From: CAMQRS01 sp964370065
GTDB taxonomy: Bacteria > Bacillota_I > Bacilli_A > Erysipelotrichales > Erysipelotrichaceae
Assembly (NCBI GenBank): GCA_964370065.1
Contig: CAYJGK010000029.1
Coordinates: 1 to 17,016, forward strand
Length of the DNA: 17,016 bases
Direction: 5' to 3'
A program made the translations under genes and the position numbers. The notes beneath the pieces are model-generated. The model had not been told where the DNA came from. It searched no databases and saw only the letters and a list, made by a program, of their open reading frames with translations. Below, in pieces: positions 1 to 7,668 of this stretch. The stretch's first letter is position 1. Each line of letters begins with the position of its first letter.

Positions 1-37
1 TTATTTTAATTAAAGAAAGTTGCGTGGTCAATATAAA

Positions 38-424
38 TTATAAAATTGATTTTAATTTTTCAATCACTTGAATATCTGCCTCTAACCACTCTACACTATC
101 TAATGTATTTTTCATTAACCATCTCGCATCACTATGTTCGCTTAACTCTATTTTACCTTCGATTATATTAGCGAAAAAACAATACATTACTAGATGAAAT
201 GTAGGATAGTCAAACTCAACTATTTCAACTAATTCACCCACTTTAATTTTCACTCCTAATTCTTCTTTAATCTCACGGATTAGCGCTTCTTCTTTTAATT
301 CATTTAACTCGATCTTACCTCCTGGGAACTCCCAAAATCCTTTGTAATCTCCATATCCGCGTTGAGTAGCCAAAATTTTATTATCATCTTTTATAATAGC
401 TGCAACTACTTGAATTGTTTTCAT
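38..424 (-). CDS. MutT-type Nudix hydrolase ((d)NTP pyrophosphohydrolase)
   Basis: This 128-residue protein should hydrolyse (deoxy)nucleoside triphosphates, possibly oxidised ones such as 8-oxo-dGTP, to the monophosphate and pyrophosphate in the cytoplasm. A complete Nudix box lies at residues 36-58: Gly36, Glu42, then REIKEELGV at 50-58, matching Gx5Ex7REUxEExGU with all metal-binding glutamates. The preceding FWEFPGGK and the C-terminal DARWL...WLEAD pattern are typical of the MutT/CTP-pyrophosphohydrolase group. Length is normal for a single-domain Nudix enzyme. The start has an AAAGGA ribosome binding site. It begins 49 bases after the PLD-helicase gene on the same strand, with no terminator visible between, so the two are probably co-transcribed. 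Family membership is certain from the motif; the substrate is not readable from sequence, and a role in the helicase's pathway is inference from context. Confidence 0.93.
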   Translation of the reverse strand: MKTIQVVAAIIKDDNKILATQRGYGDYKGFWEFPGGKIELNELKEEALIREIKEELGVKIKVGELVEIVEFDYPTFHLVMYCFFANIIEGKIELSEHSDARWLMKNTLDSVEWLEADIQVIEKLKSIL

Positions 425-473
425 TTTTGTTATTCCTTTCCATGAATAAAAAGTACGAATGAATCATACTCAC

Positions 474-3380
474 TTAATCTGATGTTATAAATTTATAAAT
501 ATCGTCACGTACTGGAACATCTAATTTCCAATCAATCGAAACTAAATTTTTACCTGTCCCACTTTGAACAAAGGCCTTTACATTCCCTGCATAATACATT
601 CTACCTAGATAATAAAACTCTTTCGAGCCTTTGTCATCTTTATTTTTGCGAACAAACAACTCTACTTCAATCCCTCTTTCTTTTGCAAATATAAAGTTTT
701 GTACATCTTCTGATTCTAATGTACGTCCATTTTTTGAGATTGCGATCAGCATTGATTGAGAAACAAATTGATCCTCATATTTTATAGTATCACTAATATC
801 ATTCCCTTTGTGATAATTAATAAACACAGGAAATGTATTCGTTTTTTTATTAAATTTATATCCACCAATATTCAAAGCAACTTCACTTTTTTCCCAATTT
901 AATAATCGACAAACATCTTCATATGTATATTTTTTATAAAGTACTAAATTTGTATTTTTATAATATTGGTTATAATCTCGATGATAGCGTTTCATTCCAA
1001 ATTTTAATAGTTCGTCTATCATTGTTTTAAAATTCGCATTTTCTAATGCTTTCATGAATATTGAACTTGCTTCTACCTCATTCGATACGACTTCAATGAA
1101 TTCACACCCTTTATATTTATCTTTTCCTGTTCCAGAGATGAATTCATGTGTTAACACATGAATCAAATTAGTTTGAGTCGTATCCAATAATGCCAATTCG
1201 TAATGGTGGTATAAATAATCTTTTAACCTTTTAATTAATTGATAAGGGGATTCTAAAATTAGCTGTAACATGATTAGTTCGTGCATGCGCTTTCCACTTG
1301 CTAGTTTAGTAGAAATGAATTTAATCATTTTTTCTTCTATAACATTTAAACGAACACAATACTCTTCTTCGTACTTCACCAAAAAATTATAATATGAACC
1401 TATAGACCCATTTTCAAAAATACGTAATACATCTACTTCGCCATATAAATCAAAATCCGATAATTTGGGAATATGTCCTAACTTATGTTTTAAATTAAAG
1501 TAATTATCTTTTAATAGCTTAACTTGATTAAAATCCGCTGCATCAATGGATTGAAATATTTTCTTTTTTGCAATTTCATCAAAGTGTATTGTCGAGCAAC
1601 CTGGCATAACGCGTTCCCCTTCTAATACATATCGTCTAAGATTATCTTTGTTATAAGTACGATCGCCTGACAAAGCAATTGGTATCATAAAATTAGTAGT
1701 ATAGTTACCGATAAAGTCTAAAATAACAACAAAATCTTTGCACACTGATTTTCTTAAACCTCTTCCTAACTGTTGAACAAATACAATAGGGCTTTCTGTT
1801 GGCCTTAGCATAATAACTTGATTTATTTCAGGAATATCCACTCCCTCATTAAAAATATCTACACTAAAAATGTAATCAATACAATCGGTTCTTGAATCAT
1901 CTGTTAATCGCTCAATCGCTTCTACTCTTTTTTCTTGCGTATCATCGCCTGATAAAAATACTGTACTATATTTTTTTTCATTAAACAAATTAGAAAGTTC
2001 CATCGCTTCTTTTTTAGTACTACAAAAAACTAACCCTTTTACACGGTTACCTGAATAGCCATAGTATTCTGATTTTTCAATAATATAGTCGACTCTCTTT
2101 TTTTGATTAATCCTATTAAATTGTTTGATATTTTTTTCCATTTTTTCATCTAAAGTTAAATCGGTAATTCCAAAATAATGGAAGGGACATAATAAATCAT
2201 CTTCCATTGCTTGTTGTAATCTTATTTCATATACAATATTGTTATCAAATAATTTATAAATATCAAAACCATCCAGTCTTTCAGGGCTAGCACTCATTCC
2301 TAAATAAAATTTAGGAGTAAAATAATTAATTATTTTCTGATAACTATTAGCTCCTGCTCTATGCACTTCATCTATGATGATAAAATCAAATTCATCTAGC
2401 TTAAACCTATTTAATGTCTCCGTTTTAGATAATGTTTGCATGGTTGCAAATACATAATCTTTGTCAGTTTCTTTTTTATTACCTGACAATACTCCAAAAG
2501 ATTTTGTACTACCAAATATCTGCTTATAACTTTCCATTGATTTTATAGCAATTTGTTCTCTATGAACAATAAATAAAACTCGTTTAGGATTAATTTGTCG
2601 CAAAGCAAAAGCGCTCGCAAATGTTTTCCCGGTTCCTGTAGCTGAAACGAGCAATGCCCTTTTTTCATTATTTTTTATTAATTCATTTAAATTATTTATA
2701 AACATTCTTTGCATACTATTCGGTTTTATTACTAGACGATCCGATAAGGTTGTTCTTTTCCGTATTGCTTCTTTATTCTGTTGTTTACGCATTAAGTAGC
2801 GTTGTGTATATTCATGAATAAAGCAATCATACTCTTGAGCATTTTCACTTTCCCATAACTTTTCAAATTCACTTATTAAATCTTTTGTGAATTCGCCTTG
2901 TTGTGTAGAAACAATTTTAGTATTCCACTCTTTATTTTTCGTTAATGCACTTTGTGTCATATTTGAACTACCCACTATCGCTTTAACAATTCCCTTTTTT
3001 TTAAAAATATACCCTTTTGTATGAAACCCTTCTTTGTCTGATGAATACATTTTCAATTGTATATTTTTAAATTTTTCAAGTTTAGTTAATGCAGTTGGCT
3101 CAGTAAAATCAAGGTAACTAGTTGTAAGTATTCTTCCTTTTATTCCTTTTCTCTCTAATATTTCAAGAACAGGAAGTAACGGCGTTAACCCACTAGTCGT
3201 TATAAATGCTACGCTAATAAAAAACTCCTCACATTGTAGTAATTCTTCTTCAATAGTTGAGAGAACTTTTTTCCCTTGTTTATAATCATTTGAAATAAAT
3301 TGTGGTTTGAAGTAGCTTGTTGCTTCACTTCCACCATTAATAAATGCATGTTCTAATCCAGCCCTTAGTTTATGTTCCAT
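474..3380 (-). CDS. PLD nuclease-superfamily 2 helicase-DUF3427-like fusion protein
   Basis: This is a 968-residue multidomain protein. Residues about 30-185 form a phospholipase-D-like nuclease domain with His120, Lys122 and the GSSN motif at 137-140. Residues about 220-570 are a superfamily 2 DEAD/DEAH helicase: Walker A ATGTGKT 247-253, DEVH 337-340, SASPER 363-368, and motif VI QQLGRGLR 536-543. Residues about 580-968 have no recognisable catalytic motif and match in position and style the DUF3427 C-terminal region found on this helicase type. The start ATG has GAGAGG upstream and a TTGATC-17-TAAAAT promoter. It probably works on DNA or RNA as an ATP-driven translocase with an attached nuclease; antiviral defence or repair is plausible but unproven. 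A Nudix gene follows 49 bases downstream. The HKD Asp is not at its usual position (Lys127 is there), so nuclease activity cannot be taken for granted. It could also be annotated as a type III restriction Res-like helicase. Confidence 0.9.
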   Translation of the reverse strand: MEHKLRAGLEHAFINGGSEATSYFKPQFISNDYKQGKKVLSTIEEELLQCEEFFISVAFITTSGLTPLLPVLEILERKGIKGRILTTSYLDFTEPTALTKLEKFKNIQLKMYSSDKEGFHTKGYIFKKKGIVKAIVGSSNMTQSALTKNKEWNTKIVSTQQGEFTKDLISEFEKLWESENAQEYDCFIHEYTQRYLMRKQQNKEAIRKRTTLSDRLVIKPNSMQRMFINNLNELIKNNEKRALLVSATGTGKTFASAFALRQINPKRVLFIVHREQIAIKSMESYKQIFGSTKSFGVLSGNKKETDKDYVFATMQTLSKTETLNRFKLDEFDFIIIDEVHRAGANSYQKIINYFTPKFYLGMSASPERLDGFDIYKLFDNNIVYEIRLQQAMEDDLLCPFHYFGITDLTLDEKMEKNIKQFNRINQKKRVDYIIEKSEYYGYSGNRVKGLVFCSTKKEAMELSNLFNEKKYSTVFLSGDDTQEKRVEAIERLTDDSRTDCIDYIFSVDIFNEGVDIPEINQVIMLRPTESPIVFVQQLGRGLRKSVCKDFVVILDFIGNYTTNFMIPIALSGDRTYNKDNLRRYVLEGERVMPGCSTIHFDEIAKKKIFQSIDAADFNQVKLLKDNYFNLKHKLGHIPKLSDFDLYGEVDVLRIFENGSIGSYYNFLVKYEEEYCVRLNVIEEKMIKFISTKLASGKRMHELIMLQLILESPYQLIKRLKDYLYHHYELALLDTTQTNLIHVLTHEFISGTGKDKYKGCEFIEVVSNEVEASSIFMKALENANFKTMIDELLKFGMKRYHRDYNQYYKNTNLVLYKKYTYEDVCRLLNWEKSEVALNIGGYKFNKKTNTFPVFINYHKGNDISDTIKYEDQFVSQSMLIAISKNGRTLESEDVQNFIFAKERGIEVELFVRKNKDDKGSKEFYYLGRMYYAGNVKAFVQSGTGKNLVSIDWKLDVPVRDDIYKFITSD

Positions 3381-3411
3381 CCGTGTATCCTCTCTTAATG
3401 CATGTATTACT

Positions 3412-3440
3412 ATTTTAGCAGCTTAGATCATCAAGATCAA
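3412..3440 (-). promoter_or_regulatory. Promoter of the PLD-helicase/Nudix unit
   Basis: On the minus strand, TTGATC (3435-3440) and TAAAAT (3412-3417) are separated by 17 bases and lie 32 bases or more before the helicase start. This is a reasonable sigma-A-type promoter. It points away from the DUF4177 promoter at 3468-3495. Confidence 0.5.
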
Positions 3441-3467
3441 ATCTTCGCGCACACGCACAAATATGCA

Positions 3468-3495
3468 TTGACAATATCATGAATTATCGTATGAT
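3468..3495 (+). promoter_or_regulatory. Near-consensus sigma-A promoter of the DUF4177-like gene
   Basis: TTGACA (3468-3473) is a perfect -35 box. TATGAT (3490-3495) is a one-mismatch -10 box, with 16 bases between. An AAGGAGG ribosome binding site at 3509-3515 precedes the ATG at 3523, so both transcription and translation signals are strong. Confidence 0.75.
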
Positions 3496-3522
3496 TAAAC
3501 TAACAAGTAAGGAGGTATAATT

Positions 3523-3786
3523 ATGGGATATTGGGAAGATTTAGCTAGAGAAGGTTCCTTTTCAAACGCTTCTGGAAATGCTTTGCCTTATGTAGTATTT
3601 CAAGTAACATTAAAAGAAAAGTTTTTAGGAACTGGTTCTGGTAATTTAACAGAATTAGAAGATGTGATTAATGCACAAGTTGAAAAAGGATATCGCTTGC
3701 ATACGATTAGCACTACAAATAGTACTAGTAAAGGTCTAATAGGTGGTGATCGCATTCAAGCAACACTTGTATTTGAAAGATTATAA
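3523..3786 (+). CDS. Small DUF4177-like protein
   Basis: This 87-residue soluble protein has no signal peptide or membrane segment. The segment from about residue 22 to the end (YVVFQVTLKEKFLG, then LEDVINAQVEKGYRLHTIS, then GGDRIQATLVFER) has the pattern of DUF4177: a beta strand, a helix with a conserved EKGY/W element, and a final strand with a [DR]-x-hydrophobic motif. Members are usually 60-90 residues and of unknown function. The first 20 residues (MGYWEDLAREGSFSNASGNA) are an extra polar leader. The gene stands alone: its own strong promoter, a very good ribosome binding site and an immediate terminator at 3800-3827 suggest an abundant protein. It diverges from the helicase gene; a link to that gene is only positional. 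No function is claimed. Confidence 0.85.
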   Translation: MGYWEDLAREGSFSNASGNALPYVVFQVTLKEKFLGTGSGNLTELEDVINAQVEKGYRLHTISTTNSTSKGLIGGDRIQATLVFERL

Positions 3787-3799
3787 TCTGTTTATTTAG

Positions 3800-3827
3800 A
3801 CAACTTGCTGCATGCAAGTTGTTTTTC
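3800..3827 (+). terminator. Rho-independent terminator after the DUF4177-like gene
   Basis: A perfect 9-bp stem (ACAACTTGC 3800-3808 with GCAAGTTGT 3814-3822), a 5-base loop and a following T run (TTTTTC) lie 13 bases after the stop codon. Confidence 0.88.
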
Positions 3828-3833
3828 TATACT

Positions 3834-3854
3834 AAAAAAGCCCTATACAGGACT
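3834..3854 (-). terminator. Terminator overlapping the stop codon of the second ABC exporter gene
   Basis: On the minus strand, AGTCCT-GTAT-AGGGCT forms a 6-bp stem (one G-U pair) followed by six T (complement of 3834-3839). The stop codon TAG (3843-3845) and the last Ser-Pro-Val codons lie inside the hairpin, so the final ribosome would sit on the terminator stem. It ends the exporter operon. Confidence 0.7.
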
Positions 3855-5681
3855 TTCATTATAATACTTAGCTTGTGCATTCCATAAGGATGCATAGACT
3901 CCTTCTTGTGCCATTAATTGCTCATGACTTCCCTCTTGACTTAAGTGCCCATCATCAAACACTAGTATTTGATCACAGAATTGACAACTACTCATACGAT
4001 GAGAAATATATAAACTCATCTTTTCTTTTACCATTGTATTGAATTGTTTATATATTTCATACTCTGAAATAGGATCTAAGGCTGCTGTAGGCTCATCTAA
4101 GATGACAATTGGTGAATCTTTATATAAGGCTCTAGCAATCGCTAACTTTTGTGCTTGCCCACCTGAAACACCGATTCCATCACCCATATCTTGATACAGT
4201 AAGGTATCGAGTCCTTTTTCTTGTTGCTTTATAAAGTCATCCATATCGACTTGTGCTAAACATTGTTGTAATCGTTCTAGATTTACTTCTTCTTGGGATG
4301 CTATGTTTTCTTTTAAACTCATAGCAAATAAGGCAAAGTCTTGAAAGACGATAGCAAAGTGATTTAAATAAGAAGTATAATCATATTCTTTAATATTAAT
4401 ACCATCTAATTTAATCTCTCCTTCACTCACATCGTATAAACGACATAACAATTTAATAAAGGTTGTTTTCCCTGCTCCATTTCTACCTACAATAGCGTAT
4501 TTATTATCACCTTCTAAGGTACAAGATACATTACGTAATACGTAAGTATCACTATTAGGGTAGGAAAAGCTTACATTATGGAAAGTAATCGTATGATTAA
4601 ATCTAGGACTTATTTGTTTTGTTCCTGTTTCAAATTGATTACCTTTCTTTATGTAATCTAAATAATACGATAGATACGATGTTTTTAATTGCATTTGCCC
4701 AATGGCTTCCATACATAGTTTTAATGACATATTAAATTGTCTAAATACTCCAATGTACTGGGTAAATTGACCAATACTAATAGCTGTAGTAATTGCTTTT
4801 AAACAAACAAATAAATACGATAATAATAGTACTAAGTCATTCATTAATTGATAACCTAGTAATGAGTTTTTTAAAAACTTTGTTTCTTTTTTAAAGTTAA
4901 TAAAGTTTTCATTACCTAAGTGTTTCCACTTCTTAAATAAGAATGATTTCATATGAAATAATCGAATATCTTTAGCGATTTGATCATTAGGAAATAAATA
5001 ATATATAAAATACATAAACTTTTGATCTACACTTACATTGTTTTTAAATACTTCTAAATTATTCGTATTCACATACGAAATAATTTTACTATAACTAAAT
5101 GCTAATAAGACAATTAATATCACTACTAAACTAATTGACGTACTCACACTCACTAAACTAGCATATTCATGATTACTTGCTACTTTAAGACATAAATCAA
5201 ATACGAAAATACTAGCCATGCAAGCACTAAACAAACCTTCCATAAACTGATTAAAGGAAATTAGATACGATCCAAACCCTCCTTGTCTACTCGTATTATT
5301 ATCGGCTGCACTAAATTCTTCTAATGTCTTTTTATCTTCAAAGGTTGCATAATCTAAATCGATACTCTTTAATAGGATACTCGTATTACAAATACGATTA
5401 ATGGCCATTGACCCTATTTCTCCCTCTGTTTGTACCACGCTATAAATCATTTGTAATAAATAGTGTGAGACAATCATAATAATGGCATATTGTAACGCTA
5501 AGTCATAACTTTGATTAAGCAAGGCATCAATGATAATAGCAGATCCAACAATATAAATATAAGGTAGGGTAGAAGATAACAACGCTTTTAATACACTCAT
5601 CCAAATAATACGTTTATTTTGTTTATGAATAAACAAAACTAAACGTTTATTATTAGAAATAAAATTAAATACCGGCCTCAT
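3843..5681 (-). CDS. ABC exporter half-transporter (membrane domain + ATPase), second subunit
   Basis: This 612-residue ABCB-type half-transporter sits in the cytoplasmic membrane. An N-terminal membrane domain (about 1-340, six predicted segments, e.g. 28-53, 62-80, 145-165, 181-200 and 281-300) is followed by a nucleotide-binding domain: Walker A GRNGAGKT 399-406, Q-loop Gln447, signature VSGGQ 505-509, Walker B IVILDEP 525-531 with catalytic Glu530, and H-loop His561. All ATPase residues are present. The start has AAAGGAGG nine bases upstream and overlaps the end of the preceding exporter gene by 17 bases, implying translational coupling. The partner is a close structural match, so the two probably form a heterodimer that exports a peptide, lipid or drug. 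The substrate cannot be read from the sequence. No peptidase C39 domain is present, which argues against a bacteriocin-processing exporter. Confidence 0.92.
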   Translation of the reverse strand: MRPVFNFISNNKRLVLFIHKQNKRIIWMSVLKALLSSTLPYIYIVGSAIIIDALLNQSYDLALQYAIIMIVSHYLLQMIYSVVQTEGEIGSMAINRICNTSILLKSIDLDYATFEDKKTLEEFSAADNNTSRQGGFGSYLISFNQFMEGLFSACMASIFVFDLCLKVASNHEYASLVSVSTSISLVVILIVLLAFSYSKIISYVNTNNLEVFKNNVSVDQKFMYFIYYLFPNDQIAKDIRLFHMKSFLFKKWKHLGNENFINFKKETKFLKNSLLGYQLMNDLVLLLSYLFVCLKAITTAISIGQFTQYIGVFRQFNMSLKLCMEAIGQMQLKTSYLSYYLDYIKKGNQFETGTKQISPRFNHTITFHNVSFSYPNSDTYVLRNVSCTLEGDNKYAIVGRNGAGKTTFIKLLCRLYDVSEGEIKLDGINIKEYDYTSYLNHFAIVFQDFALFAMSLKENIASQEEVNLERLQQCLAQVDMDDFIKQQEKGLDTLLYQDMGDGIGVSGGQAQKLAIARALYKDSPIVILDEPTAALDPISEYEIYKQFNTMVKEKMSLYISHRMSSCQFCDQILVFDDGHLSQEGSHEQLMAQEGVYASLWNAQAKYYNESPV

Positions 5682-7575
5682 CTTTCATCGCCTCCTTTTG
5701 ATAGTAGTGTGCTTGTATTTCATACATTTGTGCATACTTACCTTGTAAAGCCATTAATTGTTCATGACTTCCCTCTTCTACTATCTTTCCTTCTTCTAAA
5801 AATAAGATACGATCACAAAAGCGGGTAGAACTTAAACGATGAGAAATAAAGATAGAAGTTTTATCTTCACATAAGCGTGCATATTCTTCATATAATTCAC
5901 TCTCTGCAATAGGATCTAAAGCACTTGTTGGTTCATCTAATATTAATACGGGTGCATCCTTATATAACGCTCTAGCAAGCATTAAACGCTGTGTCTGACC
6001 ACCTGATAATTGGATTCCATCATGTTCCATTACTTTTGTAAGTGGAGTATAAATACCTTGTGGTAAACTGCTTACTTTATCCCATAAGTTAGCTTGCTTC
6101 AAACAAGCTATAACTTTTGCTTCATCAAACGTATTAGAAATACGTTCTTTTGTGCTTATTCCTTTATATCCCCTTTCAAATAATGGCTGTAAAGGGGGGC
6201 TATGTAAGACGCTTGCACACGCTATATTTTCTGCGATAGTAAATGGTAACACATGAATATCTTGAAATAGAATCGAGAATAACGCATAGTAGCTTTCTTT
6301 ATTATATTGTTTAATATCTTGCATATTAAATAATACGCTACCGTGTTGTGGTGTATAGAGTCCACATAATAGTTTAACTAAAGTAGATTTTCCACATCCA
6401 TTCACTCCTACTAAAGCAATTTTTTCCCCTTGGTTTATCTGACAAGAAAAATCACTAAACACTTGTTTTGTGGCATAGCTAAAACTAACCTGATCAAATA
6501 CAATGGATTCACATGTTTCTTGTTTGATTGTGACCAAAGCATCTTGGCTTGGTACACTATCTAAAAATGTACGAAATAGCGATAATCCTTGTGTGATTTT
6601 ATTTAATAGTGAATAACTTTCAATAATCTTGTTGATCCACATTCCAAACCCTGCTACGACTCCCACAAATAATACGAATTGAGCTAAATCAATTGTATTA
6701 TTTTGTAATTGAATAATTAAGAAGGTATACGCATAAATATCTCTTACTAAAGCACTAGTCGCTGTAATAAAGGCACTAGTACGATATTTCTTTTGAATGA
6801 TGCCATAAGTAGAAATCGATTCTTCATAGTTTTTTTGTAATGCTTTTTTAAACCAATACTGTAAACTATAAATACGAATATCTTTTGCTTTCTTAATTTC
6901 TCTTGCTTCCTGTTTTAAATGCCAAAACTGTCCTGCGTTTTTCCAAAAAGCATCCATGTTATTCATTTCAAATTGAATAGCTTTATGTTGGTAGTAACAA
7001 TTCACAATAGAACATAAGACTAAGATAATAAAAAATGAATAATGTAGTTCACTTGTAAAAATGGCATAGATTATAAACCCTAAAGTATTAATAATCAAAG
7101 CAATCGTATACATATATAAACCATTCACTCCAGCTAGTTTACCCGTACCATCATTTCCTGATAAACTTTGACTAATGCCTTTTAACAATTGTTGTTCTTG
7201 TGCGTCTTCTAGTTTTTCTAATGAAGTATTTAATAAGTATTGATTCAACTTTGCATAATAACGCGAACTAATCATCCCATTTACTCGAAATTGTATTGTT
7301 GTTTCACTTATTATCTTCACTACATTTAATAAGGCTACCCCTATGATAAGTCCTATTAATTGAGTGAAGAATGTCATAATCTCTGCTTTCATTTGTAATT
7401 GTTGGACCACAAACGCTGGAATAAAAACTAAAACGATGGGTTGTAAGACACTACAAATAATTTGCAGTGTCACATACACATACGAAGTAAGCGTGGCGTA
7501 GCGTAAGTCATAGATAGCGATTCTAATATTTTCAAACATAGAATAGTTCTTGATAGCTTGTTGATAATCAAACAC
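5665..7575 (-). CDS. ABC exporter half-transporter (membrane domain + ATPase), first subunit
   Basis: This 636-residue partner of the downstream exporter gene has the same architecture. A membrane domain spans about 1-335 (segments near 34-58, 69-88, 155-172, 178-195, 275-290 and 299-316). The ATPase domain has Walker A GVNGCGKST 390-398, Q-loop Gln438, LSGGQ 523-527, Walker B VLILDEP 543-549 with Glu548, and His579. Because both subunits keep the catalytic Glu and His, both composite ATP sites should be able to hydrolyse ATP, unlike many heterodimers with one degenerate site. An insertion of roughly 20-25 residues between the Q-loop and the signature (about 455-480) is absent from the partner. 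Translation starts at GTG (7573-7575), supported by AAGGAGGGG upstream. The XRE-TPR regulator lies just upstream in the same direction, separated by a terminator, and may control this operon. Confidence 0.92.
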   Translation of the reverse strand: MFDYQQAIKNYSMFENIRIAIYDLRYATLTSYVYVTLQIICSVLQPIVLVFIPAFVVQQLQMKAEIMTFFTQLIGLIIGVALLNVVKIISETTIQFRVNGMISSRYYAKLNQYLLNTSLEKLEDAQEQQLLKGISQSLSGNDGTGKLAGVNGLYMYTIALIINTLGFIIYAIFTSELHYSFFIILVLCSIVNCYYQHKAIQFEMNNMDAFWKNAGQFWHLKQEAREIKKAKDIRIYSLQYWFKKALQKNYEESISTYGIIQKKYRTSAFITATSALVRDIYAYTFLIIQLQNNTIDLAQFVLFVGVVAGFGMWINKIIESYSLLNKITQGLSLFRTFLDSVPSQDALVTIKQETCESIVFDQVSFSYATKQVFSDFSCQINQGEKIALVGVNGCGKSTLVKLLCGLYTPQHGSVLFNMQDIKQYNKESYYALFSILFQDIHVLPFTIAENIACASVLHSPPLQPLFERGYKGISTKERISNTFDEAKVIACLKQANLWDKVSSLPQGIYTPLTKVMEHDGIQLSGGQTQRLMLARALYKDAPVLILDEPTSALDPIAESELYEEYARLCEDKTSIFISHRLSSTRFCDRILFLEEGKIVEEGSHEQLMALQGKYAQMYEIQAHYYQKEAMKDEAGI

Positions 7576-7607
7576 AGTATCCCCTCCTTATCTATTTTTA
7601 CTATATC

Positions 7608-7636
7608 ATATTAGTTAACTCGTGAACATTAGTAAA
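7608..7636 (-). promoter_or_regulatory. Exporter operon promoter with palindrome in the spacer
   Basis: On the minus strand, TTTACT (7631-7636) and TAATAT (7608-7613) are spaced by 17 bases. The spacer begins with GTTAAC-TC-GTGAAC (plus strand, 7614-7627), an imperfect palindrome with 5 of 6 arm positions paired. A site there would block RNA polymerase directly or act as an activator contact. The -35 box overlaps the T run of the regulator's terminator. Assignment is by pattern only. Confidence 0.45.
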
Positions 7637-7668
7637 AAATGAGAAATTAGACTCTCAATTTCTCATTT
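7631..7668 (-). terminator. Terminator of the XRE-TPR regulator gene
   Basis: A perfect 12-bp stem (7637-7648 with 7657-7668) has an 8-base loop and is followed on the minus strand by TTTTTTACT. The first two plus-strand bases of the regulator's stop codon (7667-7669) belong to the stem. It separates regulator and exporter transcripts. Confidence 0.85.

Noticed and set aside
474..3380. Mokosh or DISARM assignment for the PLD-helicase
   Set aside because: Mokosh II places PLD at the C-terminus, and DISARM needs a methylase and a DUF1998 gene; neither fits the N-terminal PLD and the Nudix neighbour.
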